NCBI RefSeq assembly: GCF_007990265.1
Contig: NZ_BJWH01000002.1
Coordinates: forward strand, 186,001-250,000
Length of the DNA: 64,000 nt
Direction of reading: 5' to 3'
Origin: Cellulomonas terrae
GTDB taxonomy: Bacteria; Actinomycetota; Actinomycetes; Actinomycetales; Cellulomonadaceae
Numbering within the stretch: the first letter of the stretch is position 1; every line of letters starts with the position of its first letter. Below are positions 9,017 to 17,928 of the stretch, one piece after another. The notes under the pieces were generated by a model. That model worked only from the letters and a program-made list of their open reading frames with translations. It had not been told where the DNA came from and ran no database searches. Made by a program: the position numbers and the translations under genes.

Positions 9017-10399
9017 GTGGACCCCGTGCTCGTCCTTGCCCAGGGCACGCTCGCCACCGACCCCGGCGGCCAGGTGCGCACCCGGGTGACGGTCCGCAAC
9101 GTCGGCGACATCGTCGCGCAGTACCGCGTCGAGGTCCTCGGCGAGGCGGCGCGGTGGTCGACCGTGGTCCCGCAGCACGTCTCGGTCCTCCCGGGGGAGT
9201 CCGAGGAGCAGACGGTCGAGATCGTGTTCCGCCCGCCGCCCGCGCCCGCCGCGCCCGTCGGCACGATCCCGTTCGGGGTGCGGTGCGTGTCGCTGGAGAA
9301 CCGCGACGTCGCGGCGGTGGTCGAGGGTGACGTCGTCGTCAGCCCGGTGCAGGGGTTGGACGTGCGGCTGCGCGGTGACGGCCCGAAGGGCGCTCGGGCA
9401 GGCCGGTTCCGCATCGAGCTGCGCAACACCGGGACGACGGACCTGTCGGTGTCGCTGGAGGTCGCGGACGCGGCGGAGCTGCTGCGGTTCGTGCTGGCGC
9501 CGCAGGTCGTCGAGGTGCCCGCGGGGCGCACCGTGCCGGCGTACCTCGGGGTCCAGGCGCGCAACCCGAGGCTGTTCGGCAAGCCGGTGCCGCACGCGTT
9601 CACGGTGACGTACCGGGTGAGCAGGTCCGACCGTGCCGGGGAGCTGCCCGGCACGTTCGAGCAGCGCGCGGTGGTCCGCAAGGGCTGGGTCGTGCTGGCG
9701 CTGCTGCTCGTGGTGGCGGGGGTGCTCGGCTACCTGTGGCTGCGGGGGCAGGGCGGGACGGTCGACCTCCGGACGGGCAGGCCCCCACCGGTCGAGATCG
9801 AGTCGCTCGAGGCCGTGCCGGGCGGGGTCCGGGTGGTGTGGCTCCGCAGCCCGTACGCGTCCGGGTACGGGATCCAGGAGTGGACGAAGGGGGTCACCGG
9901 GACGTCGAGCAACGGCGTCGACGACCCGGACCAGACGTCGTTCCTGTGGGACGGGCTGACGGAGGCGGAGCACTGCTTCCAGGTGCGCGCGGTCGCCGGC
10001 GAGGTGCCGGGCGCGTTCGGCGCGGAGGAGTGCGTCGCGGTCCCGTCGGCCGAGGTGACCCCGACGGCGACGCCCGAGCCGACTCCGACGGCGGCCGGTC
10101 CGGCGGGGACGCCGTTCGAGCCGCAGGGCTGGTACGTGCGGTGGGGCAACTTCCCGCAGGACGACACCGCGAACGCCGGGGCGGCCGACGCCCTCGTCGC
10201 GGCGCTCCAGGCGGCGGGTGCACTGGGCGTGCAGCTCAAGAGCAGCGCCGACTCCGCCGCGTTCCTGGAGGGGCCGAACGGAGTCCCGAACACGGTCGTC
10301 TTCACCGACGGTCTGCCGGACGAGCCCACCGCGAAGGCTCAGTGCGAGACGTTCCGGTCGGTCGCGGCCCAGTGCATCTGGCAGCAGGGAGCCTCATGA
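9017..10399 (+). CDS. Membrane-anchored FnIII-domain protein
   Basis: 460 aa, GTG start 8 bp after GGGAGGAGG. There is no N-terminal signal. Residues 1-220 are beta-rich and contain two copies of an immunoglobulin-like fold (TVRNVGDIVAQYRVEV, then IELRNTGTTDLSVSLEV). One TM helix follows at about 222-241. Beyond it comes an FnIII-like domain (about 256-350), a Pro/Thr linker (TPTATPEPTPTAAG), and a C-terminal domain (about 374-460) beginning GWYVRWGNFP that faintly resembles SPOR-type domains. The topology puts the N-terminal half in the cytoplasm and the FnIII half outside. Its stop overlaps the start of the Hsp70-like gene (ATGA), so the two products probably work together. The function is unknown. 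Confidence 0.75.
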   Translation: MDPVLVLAQGTLATDPGGQVRTRVTVRNVGDIVAQYRVEVLGEAARWSTVVPQHVSVLPGESEEQTVEIVFRPPPAPAAPVGTIPFGVRCVSLENRDVAAVVEGDVVVSPVQGLDVRLRGDGPKGARAGRFRIELRNTGTTDLSVSLEVADAAELLRFVLAPQVVEVPAGRTVPAYLGVQARNPRLFGKPVPHAFTVTYRVSRSDRAGELPGTFEQRAVVRKGWVVLALLLVVAGVLGYLWLRGQGGTVDLRTGRPPPVEIESLEAVPGGVRVVWLRSPYASGYGIQEWTKGVTGTSSNGVDDPDQTSFLWDGLTEAEHCFQVRAVAGEVPGAFGAEECVAVPSAEVTPTATPEPTPTAAGPAGTPFEPQGWYVRWGNFPQDDTANAGAADALVAALQAAGALGVQLKSSADSAAFLEGPNGVPNTVVFTDGLPDEPTAKAQCETFRSVAAQCIWQQGAS

Positions 10400-11799
10400 G
10401 CTCGTACACGCTCGGGATCGACATCGGCACCGCCTACACGGCCGCGGCGGTCTGGCGCGACGGCCGTGCCGCCACCGTGGCGCTCGGCGACCGCACGGAC
10501 ACGATCCCGTCGGCGGTGCTCCTGCGCCCGGACGGTGCGCTCCTGGTCGGTGACGCGGCGGTGCGACGGGGTGTCCTGGAGCCCGAACGCCTCGGGCGGG
10601 GGTTCAAGCGCCGGATGGGGGACCCGACGGGCCTGCTGCTCGGCGACGAGAGCTTCGCGCCCGAGGTGCTCACCGGCACGCTGCTGCGCTGGGTGGTCGA
10701 GACGGTGACGGCGCGCGAGGGCGGCCCGGCGGCGCACGTGACGCTGACGTGCCCGGCCGCGTGGGGTGAGCTGCGCCGGGACCTCCTGGTCGCCGCGGCG
10801 GGCGAGGCCCACCTGACGGACGTCGGGCTCGTCGCGGAGCCGGTCGCCGCGGCCGTGCACTACGCGGCGCTGCGCCGGGTGGAGACGGGTGCGGTCGTCG
10901 CCGTGTACGACTTCGGCGGCGGGACGTTCGACGCGGCAGTCGTCGAGAAGACCGCCGACGGGTACGAGCTGCGCGGCGAGCCCGGGGGAGACGAGCACAT
11001 CGGCGGGCAGGACGTCGACCAGGTCGTGATGAACCACGTGGCGGCGACCCTCGGCCGTGCGTGGACCTCGCTCGACGTGGACGAGCCCGCCGTCCGGCAC
11101 GGCCTCGCGGCCGTGCGCGAGGCCGCGGTGCTGGCCAAGGAGACGTTGTCCCAGGACGTGGAGGCGACGATCCCGGTGATCCTGCCGGGGATCACCCGCG
11201 AGATCCGGATGACCCGAGGCGAGCTGGAGGGGGCCATCCGGATCGACGTGCTGCGCACGATCGACACGCTGGCGCGCACGATCGAGTCCGCGGGGCTCGC
11301 GCCGCACGACCTGGACGCGGTCCTGCTCACGGGCGGGTCGAGCCGCATCCCGCTGGTGTCCGAGCTCATCGCGGCCGAGCTGGGCGTCCCGGTGGTCGTC
11401 GACGCGCACCCGAAGTACGCCGTGTGCCTGGGTGCGGCGCTGACGGCGGCGAGCCGGCTGTCCCTGCCCGCCGGCGCCCCGATCGTCACCCCTGCGCCCG
11501 GACCGGAGACGGCTCCGCCGGTCGAGGACCTGAGCCACCTGCTCGCCGCGACCGACGACGGCGCGGCTGCCGCGGTGCAGGCGGACCCGCGGGCGCTCGG
11601 CATCACCGCACCGGTCGACGACGTCGTCGCGCCCGTCGCGGGCACCCGGCTGGCGCTGCGGTACCTGACCTCGAAGGACACGCTCGAGGCGCACTGGACG
11701 GGGGACAGCCGACGCGGCCTGCGGGTGGCGCTCGTGGTCGTCGGGGTGGCGGTGGCGTTCATCGCGGGGCTGAGTGCACTCACGTTCTTGCGCCCTTGA
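10396..11799 (+). CDS. Hsp70/DnaK-like ATPase with C-terminal TM helix and no substrate-binding domain
   Basis: 467 aa (DnaK is about 620-640). The actin-type ATPase motifs are all present: phosphate 1 LGIDIGTAYTAAAV, phosphate 2 VYDFGGGTFDAAV, adenosine VLLTGGSSRIPLV. The canonical peptide-binding beta-sandwich is absent. Instead an Ala/Pro-rich linker leads to a single TM helix at about residues 442-462 (VALVVVGVAVAFIAGLSAL), giving a membrane-tethered cytoplasmic ATPase. Translation is coupled to the FnIII gene. Divergence from a MoxR operon suggests a cell-envelope chaperone or ATPase module; this is inferred. Confidence 0.85.
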   Translation: MSSYTLGIDIGTAYTAAAVWRDGRAATVALGDRTDTIPSAVLLRPDGALLVGDAAVRRGVLEPERLGRGFKRRMGDPTGLLLGDESFAPEVLTGTLLRWVVETVTAREGGPAAHVTLTCPAAWGELRRDLLVAAAGEAHLTDVGLVAEPVAAAVHYAALRRVETGAVVAVYDFGGGTFDAAVVEKTADGYELRGEPGGDEHIGGQDVDQVVMNHVAATLGRAWTSLDVDEPAVRHGLAAVREAAVLAKETLSQDVEATIPVILPGITREIRMTRGELEGAIRIDVLRTIDTLARTIESAGLAPHDLDAVLLTGGSSRIPLVSELIAAELGVPVVVDAHPKYAVCLGAALTAASRLSLPAGAPIVTPAPGPETAPPVEDLSHLLAATDDGAAAAVQADPRALGITAPVDDVVAPVAGTRLALRYLTSKDTLEAHWTGDSRRGLRVALVVVGVAVAFIAGLSALTFLRP

Positions 11800-11804
11800 G
11801 GTCG

Positions 11805-11833
11805 TTGACCGGGCGGCGCGCGAAACGTACCGT
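11805..11833 (+). promoter_or_regulatory. Predicted sigma70-type promoter for the DUF6421 gene
   Basis: TTGACC at 11805-11810 and TACCGT at 11828-11833 are separated by exactly 17 bp. Transcription would start near 11840, giving a leader of about 30 nt before the ATG at 11869. Confidence 0.6.
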
Positions 11834-11868
11834 GCAGTAACGCTGCCGTCCGAATGGTGAGATCACGC

Positions 11869-13713
11869 ATGAGGCTGTTCCCGACCGTCCACGCGACAGG
11901 TGATCTGCCGCCCACCCACCGGGCCCACCTGGAGCTCCACGGCCTGACCTTCGTCGCCGCCGACGAGGACCCCGACCTGGTCCTCGTCCTGCCCGGCACG
12001 ACACCCGGGGGGCCCGTCGCGGGCACCGGCGTGGTCGTGCTCGCGACGGGATCGGACACCCCGGAGGTGACCGCGCTGCTCACCGACCGCGGGATCGCAG
12101 CGCACCCCTCGACCGCCGCCCCGAGCGGTCTCGTCCCCGCCGACCTCACGGCCGACGACCTCCTCGCGTGGACGACCGACGCGATGCTCCCGGTGCGCGC
12201 GACCCTCGATGTCCACGCACCCGCGACGCCGCTCCTGCGCACCGACACCGGCAGCCAGGCGCTCGGCCTCACGGTCGGCGCCGGGGTGCGCGACGAGCAC
12301 GGCGGCCTGCTCGTGCTCGGCGTGGACGTGCACGCCGCGCCCGAGGTCCTCCTCAACGCCGCGATCTGGGCAGCCCGCCCGAGTGCGGCCGTCGCCGCCG
12401 ACGACCGGCACGACGGGCTCGTGTCGCACCCAGCGTGGGCCCGTCTCAAGCGGGACGTCACCGAGCTCCAGGGCCTGCAGGTCAAGGATGGGTCCGTACC
12501 CGACGCCGAGCAGCACCCGCGCGCCCGTGAGCTCGTGCACGCGATCGTCCGGTCCGTCGACGAGCTCGCGCCGGCGCTCCCGCACGACGAGGACTACCTG
12601 ACGGCCGTCGGCAAGGACCTCACGCGCTGGTCCGACGCGGGGTTCGGCATCCCGGACTTCCTCGACTCGCTCGTCGCGTTCCACCCGCAGCGCCAGCGCG
12701 TCGACGGGCTGCCGCACCTGGTGCTCTTCCCCATGTACACGCAGAACGGCAGCACCGACCGGCGCGTCGAGGCCGTCCTGCTGCAGGTCCGGTGGCCCGA
12801 CGTCATCGCGCACCTCGAGGCCGAGCAGTTCAGCAACGCGCTCTTCGTCCCGGTGACGTTCCTCGACTTCACCCCGGGCTACGACACCAACTCCGCGGTG
12901 CTCTTCCCGGAGACCGTCGCCGTCCGTGAGGTGCCGACGTTCACCTGGGGCGCGATCTTCGCCGACCGTGAGGCCGCGCGGTTCCGCCGCGTCGTGCGCG
13001 CCGCGGCGGACACCACCCGGCTCGCCCTGCCCCCGGACGCCGCGCGGCTGCTGGACGACCAGCGGCTCGCCGAGGAGACGTTCGTCCTGTGGGACCTGGT
13101 CCACGACCGCACCCACATGCGCGGCGACCTGCCGTTCGACCCGTTCATGATCAAGCAGCGGATGCCCTTCTTCCTCTACTCGCTGGAGGAGCTGCGCTGC
13201 GACCTCACCGCTTTCCGCGCCGCCGTGCGGCTGGAGGACGAGGGTGTTCCGCACGCGCGGTACGTGCAGTACGCGATCCTGTTCGACCGCCTGTTCCGGT
13301 TCCCGGTGACGGGGACCCGGGTGCGCAACTACGACGGCCTCGGCGGCCAGCTCCTGTTCGCCTGGCTGCACCAGCACCACGTCCTGCACTGGACGGACTC
13401 GCGCCTGACCATCGACTGGCCGCAGGTGCCCGACGCCGTGATCGCGCTCGCCGAGCAGATCGAGCAGCTCTACTGGCGGTCCATCGACCGGCCGAAGACC
13501 GCGCACTGGCTCGCCGCGTACGCGCTCGTGTCCGGCACCGTGACACCGCACCCGGCGTCCGCGTGGGCGCGCGGCGACCTCCCGCTGGACGGCCCGCCCA
13601 AGGGGTTCACCGACGCGGTGCTCGACGACGAGTTCCCCCTGTCGATGTTCTACGAGGCGCTCTCCCGCAAGATCGGCGACGTCGTGGCGTCGACGAGCGG
13701 CATCACGGCCTGA
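11869..13713 (+). CDS. DUF6421 family protein
   Basis: 614 aa, soluble, with no signal or TM helix. The best landmark is the central block LVHDRTHMRGDLPFDPFMIK, whose HDRTH segment could bind a metal, followed by MPFFLYSLEELRCDL. I recognise this as the actinobacterial DUF6421 family; no activity is established to my knowledge. I chose ATG 11869 because GGTGAG lies 7 bp upstream and the predicted promoter start fits. ATG 11854, five codons upstream, is the alternative. The last 64 bp overlap the 3' end of the convergent membrane hydrolase gene. Confidence 0.75.
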   Translation: MRLFPTVHATGDLPPTHRAHLELHGLTFVAADEDPDLVLVLPGTTPGGPVAGTGVVVLATGSDTPEVTALLTDRGIAAHPSTAAPSGLVPADLTADDLLAWTTDAMLPVRATLDVHAPATPLLRTDTGSQALGLTVGAGVRDEHGGLLVLGVDVHAAPEVLLNAAIWAARPSAAVAADDRHDGLVSHPAWARLKRDVTELQGLQVKDGSVPDAEQHPRARELVHAIVRSVDELAPALPHDEDYLTAVGKDLTRWSDAGFGIPDFLDSLVAFHPQRQRVDGLPHLVLFPMYTQNGSTDRRVEAVLLQVRWPDVIAHLEAEQFSNALFVPVTFLDFTPGYDTNSAVLFPETVAVREVPTFTWGAIFADREAARFRRVVRAAADTTRLALPPDAARLLDDQRLAEETFVLWDLVHDRTHMRGDLPFDPFMIKQRMPFFLYSLEELRCDLTAFRAAVRLEDEGVPHARYVQYAILFDRLFRFPVTGTRVRNYDGLGGQLLFAWLHQHHVLHWTDSRLTIDWPQVPDAVIALAEQIEQLYWRSIDRPKTAHWLAAYALVSGTVTPHPASAWARGDLPLDGPPKGFTDAVLDDEFPLSMFYEALSRKIGDVVASTSGITA

Positions 13714-16277
13714 GCGCGGTAGCTCCCGGACATCGTCGGGTCGGGCGGCACGAGGTCCACCCCGCCACCGTCGACGTCGGAGCCCGGCCGCGGACCGCCC
13801 GTGGACAGGGTCACGGTGCACATCTCGTCGACCTCGCGCCAGAAGGCGTCGTCGTACCAGTAGCCGGTGTGGCTCAGGACGCGCGGCAGGGGCTGGTCGA
13901 CGACGTACCGGTGCGTGGGCGGGTCGACGAGCTCGACGTCCACGGCGTCGCTGATCGTCGAGGTGCCCGTGCTCACGTCCCCGCCGATGTAGTCCGTGGC
14001 GTAGTAGATGTTGCGCCACAGCACGGGCCCGATGCCCGCGCCGGCGTCGGTGATCCCGGCGAGGAAGCCGTCGCTGAACAGGGCGGGGAACGCCCAGCGG
14101 TAGAGCTTGCCGAGGGGTGACCCGAAGGTGACGAGCCCGATCGCGGGCTCCACCCCCGCACGGCTCGACGTCCGGCCGAGCGCGGCCGCGGCGATGACGC
14201 TGCCCTGGGAGTGGGCGGACACCACGACGCGACCGCCGTTGTCGTGCAGGCGCCAGATCCGGCGCGTCAGCTCGGGCACCGCGCGCTCGGCGTAGGCCGG
14301 CGGGGCGAACGGGTGGAACGCGCGGGGGAAGAACGTCCCGACGTCGAAGAGCGACCCGAGGACGCGCCGCCAGCGCTCGTTGCGCCACGCGAGGGTGAGC
14401 ACCAGGACGTACAGCGGGGGGAACGCGACGGCGACCTTGGTCCCGACGTCGACGAAGAACATCGGCGGCTCGCGGCGCAGGACCAGCACCTGGTTGAGGA
14501 ACAGGACCAGCCCGACGACCGCGCACACAGTGAGCGCGATGAACAGGACCGCGACGGCTCGGGAGTGGTCGCCGACGAAGCGCATGGTCGTGACCTTGTG
14601 CACCCACGGCGTCGGCCGGCCCGCGCGCTGGCGACCGCGGACGCCGAACAGCGGCGGGTCGAACGCCGACCGCCACCACGCCGCCTCGGTCCCGGCGGCC
14701 GCGCCCGGCTCGGTGTCGGGGATCCCCGCGGCGGTGTACCGCCTGCGCAGGTCCGCCTCGACCCCGCGCGCGTTGGCCTTGGTCCGGCGGCGCAGGACGA
14801 CGACGAACGTGACCGCGAACAGCACCACCAGCAGGATCAGGCCGAGCGAGAGGATCGACGCGAGCGAGCCGATCGCCATGGGGACGTAGATGGTGCCCGG
14901 GTCCGCGGCGGTGCCGGGCTCCGGGCCGAAGCCCCACGCGATCGTGCCGACGACGCCGGCCACGTAGACGATCGCCGAGAGCAGGACGGTGTTCGCGACG
15001 ACCATCGCGATCGTGTTCATGACGAAGGGGCCCGCCCACGGGAAGGTGCTCAGCCGAGGCACCGGCTCGTCCTTGCGGCGCAGCCGGGAGGTCTGCCACA
15101 GCCGGTAGACCCACGCGAGGGACTGCTGCACGGCGAGCGGGACCAGCAGGACGAGGCTCGCACCCCAGACGACGTTCAGTGCCGAGCGCGCACCGGGCAG
15201 CATCCCCGCGGGACCGGGGCCCGACGGCAGCAGCATCGCGGCCGTCCCCGCCAGGACGAGAGCAGCCGTGGTGAGCGTCAGGGCGATCCAGCCGAGGTCC
15301 GGCTGCGCGTCGTCGAAGGCGAGCATGCCCACCAGCAGGAGCAGGGCGGCGCCCGCGGCCACCGTCGCCACCTGCCCGAAGGCGCCCGCGCCGGTGCCGG
15401 CCCCGAGGCTCCACGTCGACCACCCGAGGAACAGGGCGACGACGCCGAGGCACGCCGTGAGGTGGATCCGGGACAGGAACTTGTGCCACTCCAGACCCGC
15501 CCAGAAGTCGGCCGCCCGCAGGCCGCCGTCGAGGGCGGCCGCGCACCGCAGGGACGGCGGCGGCGGGGTCGTCGTGGTGACGTCGGGGGCGCCGGGCTCG
15601 GCGCTGATCGGTGTCGGCGGGACGACGCTCTCGTAGGACGACCGGGAGTGGCGCGCCAGGACCGCGAACACGAGCGCGACCAGGACGGCCGCGAGCGCGC
15701 CGAGCACGATGCGGTTGCCCGGACGCTCGACGGCGGTCCACGTCTCGACGGTCTGGGTCCACCAGGTGGTGACCTCGCCGGGCACCCCCGCCGCCTGGTC
15801 TGCCGGACCGGGGAGCGGCTCGGTGCGGCCCCACTGGTACGCGAGGACGTCCAGCGCGAGGTACGTCACCATCGCCGCGGTGCTGATCGTCAGCGCCAGC
15901 GCGGTGAGGCGCGCGAACCACCGGAACACCCACAGGGTCGCGGGCCGGCTGATCTCCTCCTCACCGGCCGTCACCCAGCGGCGGGCCATCCAGCCCGCCA
16001 TGTTCGCGAGCATGGACGGCAGCAGCAGCGCCCAGAGGGCGCGCATCCGGCTGCGGGACGTCAGGCCGCCCCACGAGTAGGCCTCGCGATGCCGGCCGGC
16101 GGCGTCCGCGGTCCGGTAGAAGCCGGCGACACGGTCGCCCGCGACCCGGGTGGGCGTCGCGTCACCGAGGAGCGACTCCGGGCTGGTGCCCCCGACGCCG
16201 TGCACGCGGATCTCCGAGAGTCCGCCGAGCTCGACCGGCGCAGGCACCAGCCCACCCGATCCCGGAGAAGTCGTCAC
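13650..16277 (-). CDS. Multi-spanning membrane protein with C-terminal alpha/beta-hydrolase (lipase-like) domain
   Basis: 875 aa. I chose GTG 16277 because AGGAGG lies 5 bp upstream; a GTG at 16295 lacks one. A cytoplasmic N-terminus (GGLSEIRVHGVGGTSPE) contains an HGVGG oxyanion-like motif. About eleven hydrophobic segments follow between residues about 85 and 640. The C-terminal domain carries a nucleophile elbow, VVSAHSQGSVIAAA, and GLVTFGSPLGKLYRW, typical of lipase or serine-hydrolase folds. The oxyanion motif is at the N-terminus and the Ser elbow at the C-terminus, so the hydrolase fold appears split by the membrane block. The substrate is unknown. The gene ends inside the convergent DUF6421 gene. 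Confidence 0.72.
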   Translation of the reverse strand: MTTSPGSGGLVPAPVELGGLSEIRVHGVGGTSPESLLGDATPTRVAGDRVAGFYRTADAAGRHREAYSWGGLTSRSRMRALWALLLPSMLANMAGWMARRWVTAGEEEISRPATLWVFRWFARLTALALTISTAAMVTYLALDVLAYQWGRTEPLPGPADQAAGVPGEVTTWWTQTVETWTAVERPGNRIVLGALAAVLVALVFAVLARHSRSSYESVVPPTPISAEPGAPDVTTTTPPPPSLRCAAALDGGLRAADFWAGLEWHKFLSRIHLTACLGVVALFLGWSTWSLGAGTGAGAFGQVATVAAGAALLLLVGMLAFDDAQPDLGWIALTLTTAALVLAGTAAMLLPSGPGPAGMLPGARSALNVVWGASLVLLVPLAVQQSLAWVYRLWQTSRLRRKDEPVPRLSTFPWAGPFVMNTIAMVVANTVLLSAIVYVAGVVGTIAWGFGPEPGTAADPGTIYVPMAIGSLASILSLGLILLVVLFAVTFVVVLRRRTKANARGVEADLRRRYTAAGIPDTEPGAAAGTEAAWWRSAFDPPLFGVRGRQRAGRPTPWVHKVTTMRFVGDHSRAVAVLFIALTVCAVVGLVLFLNQVLVLRREPPMFFVDVGTKVAVAFPPLYVLVLTLAWRNERWRRVLGSLFDVGTFFPRAFHPFAPPAYAERAVPELTRRIWRLHDNGGRVVVSAHSQGSVIAAAALGRTSSRAGVEPAIGLVTFGSPLGKLYRWAFPALFSDGFLAGITDAGAGIGPVLWRNIYYATDYIGGDVSTGTSTISDAVDVELVDPPTHRYVVDQPLPRVLSHTGYWYDDAFWREVDEMCTVTLSTGGPRPGSDVDGGGVDLVPPDPTMSGSYRAQAVMPLVDATTSPILRESAS

Positions 16278-16346
16278 CGGTGCCTCCTGGTCCACGTTGC
16301 CTGCTGGGTAAGGGCTGGGCGGCGTCGCCGCAGATACGCGGCCGGG

Positions 16347-17069
16347 TCAGTCGTCGCTGCGCTCGGGCAGGATCGCCTCGGCGCGGCCGTGGAAGGCGGC
16401 GACGAGCCGGGCGACGAGGACGGCGAGGAACACCTGTCCGACGAGCGCCTCGAACGTGGCGATGCTGCGACCGGGGAAGAGCGCCGCCGTGTAGTCGCCG
16501 TACCCGAGGGTGGTCAGGGTCGTGTACGAGAAGTACTGGAACGAGCGGGGGTTCGCGGCCTCGCCGGACGCGAAGAACGGCCCCGGGGTGACTGCGTCCA
16601 TGACGCCGAAGAGGCTCGCGAAGAACATCCCGATGATGAGGTAGGCGCTCAGGGCCCCCGCCAGCGACTGCACCGTGACGGCGGTGCGTCGCAGGATCCG
16701 GTCGAGGATGACCACCAGCGCGGTCATGAGGATGACGCAGACGACGCCGTCGAGCACCCCGTCGGCCGCGGCCCGGGGGAGGGTGAGGAGCGCGACCGCC
16801 GACACGACCGCCGAGACCACGAGGACGACCCGGACGAACCGCTTCTGGCGCGGCATCGGGCGGGAGGTGCGGACCGCCAGGCCGAGCGTGAACAGGTAGA
16901 GCACGAAGACGAGGATCTCGACCCACAGCGCGGCGCTCAGCGCGTACGCGATGTAGGCGGTGACCAGCAGCGTCAGGACGATGCCGAAGTCGTCGGTGCC
17001 GGTCCGCCGGGCCAGGAACGAGCGGCGGCGTGGGGGTGCGGGACCGTCGGTCTCGTCCTGGTCTGTCAC
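16347..17069 (-). CDS. Potassium-channel-like membrane protein (two-TM pore domain)
   Basis: 240 aa, GTG start. There are about six hydrophobic segments. The pore loop and selectivity filter TTLTTLGYGD (residues about 183-192) lie between the last two helices, as in K+ channels of the Ion_trans_2 type. The charged N-terminus (APPRRRSFLARR) and short C-terminal tail leave no room for an RCK/TrkA-N regulatory domain, so gating is not evident. The stop lies 69 bp beyond the start of the hydrolase gene on the same strand. Confidence 0.85.
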   Translation of the reverse strand: MTDQDETDGPAPPRRRSFLARRTGTDDFGIVLTLLVTAYIAYALSAALWVEILVFVLYLFTLGLAVRTSRPMPRQKRFVRVVLVVSAVVSAVALLTLPRAAADGVLDGVVCVILMTALVVILDRILRRTAVTVQSLAGALSAYLIIGMFFASLFGVMDAVTPGPFFASGEAANPRSFQYFSYTTLTTLGYGDYTAALFPGRSIATFEALVGQVFLAVLVARLVAAFHGRAEAILPERSDD

Positions 17070-17094
17070 ATTTCGGAGGCTAGCAGCGCGCTGC

Positions 17095-17904
17095 TCAGCC
17101 GAGCGTGACCAGGTCCCGCACGTCGTCGTCGGGCAGGACGTCCGCGACGGCGGTCACCTCGAGCTCGTCGAGGTCGGCGTACCCGTGGTGCACGTTGAGG
17201 AAGGCGGTGTCGGAGGCGTCGCGGCCGGTCGCGATCCGCACCAGGCTCGTGCGCGGAGCCAGGGTGGTGGCGTCCACGACGTACCACTGACCGTCGAGGT
17301 GGGCCTCGGCGACGGCGTGGAAGTCCATCGGGGACAGGCCCGGTGCGTACACGGACACGAGGCGCGCCGGCACGTCCAGGGCGCGCAGGAGGGCGATGAC
17401 GAGGTGCGCGTAGTCGCGGCACACGCCCTTGCGGCCCAGGAGCGTCTGCACCGCACCGTCGGTGGGCAGGCTCGACCCGGGGACGTAGGAGAGCCGGGAC
17501 CCGACCCAGGAGCTCACGGCGGACAGCAGGTCGTAGCCGCGCAGGCCCGCGAACTCGGCGTGCGCCGTCGGCCCGAGCGTGTCGGACTCGCAGTAGCGGC
17601 TCGGCCGCAGGTAGCGCAGCAGGTCGGCCTCGTCGGAGGCGACCGGTGTCGCACGACCGTCGACCGACGCGGAGTAGTCGAGCACGAGACGGCCGGGATC
17701 CGCCTGCACCACGTGCAGCCGTGTCCCGTGGTGGTCGGGGACCTCCCGCACCTGCACGGGTGCGCCGTCCAGGGTGATCCGCAGGGACTCCCGCGCGGCC
17801 AGCTGCGTGGACACGGCGAGCTCGAACGCGAGGGTGGCGGGCGAGGTGACGTCGAGGGACAGGTGGGCGCTCAGGTCGCGATGCACGGGCTCATGCTGGT
17901 GCAC
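17095..17904 (-). CDS. Transglutaminase-like cysteine protease-fold protein
   Basis: 269 aa, no signal peptide. The N-terminal half is beta-rich (LSLDVTSPATLAFELAVS, VLDYSASVDG). The transglutaminase core has the complete triad: Cys in GRKGVCRDYAHLVIALLRA, His in SPMDFHAVAEAHLDGQW, and Asp in YVVDATTL. That contrasts with the Cys-less TgpA-like protein in this window. Proteins of this type often accompany alpha-E/circularly permuted ATP-grasp genes, but none is adjacent here. The annotated GTG start is one of two in-frame options (17904 or 17886). Confidence 0.85.
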   Translation of the reverse strand: MHQHEPVHRDLSAHLSLDVTSPATLAFELAVSTQLAARESLRITLDGAPVQVREVPDHHGTRLHVVQADPGRLVLDYSASVDGRATPVASDEADLLRYLRPSRYCESDTLGPTAHAEFAGLRGYDLLSAVSSWVGSRLSYVPGSSLPTDGAVQTLLGRKGVCRDYAHLVIALLRALDVPARLVSVYAPGLSPMDFHAVAEAHLDGQWYVVDATTLAPRTSLVRIATGRDASDTAFLNVHHGYADLDELEVTAVADVLPDDDVRDLVTLG

Positions 17905-17928
17905 GACGGCGGACGCCGCCTCTCGGGA

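Noticed and set aside
14211..17108. 965-codon plus-strand frame antisense to the membrane hydrolase and channel
   Set aside because: Translation is dominated by Arg, Gly, Asp and Glu without hydrophobic or domain pattern; the minus strand encodes clear TM and pore motifs.
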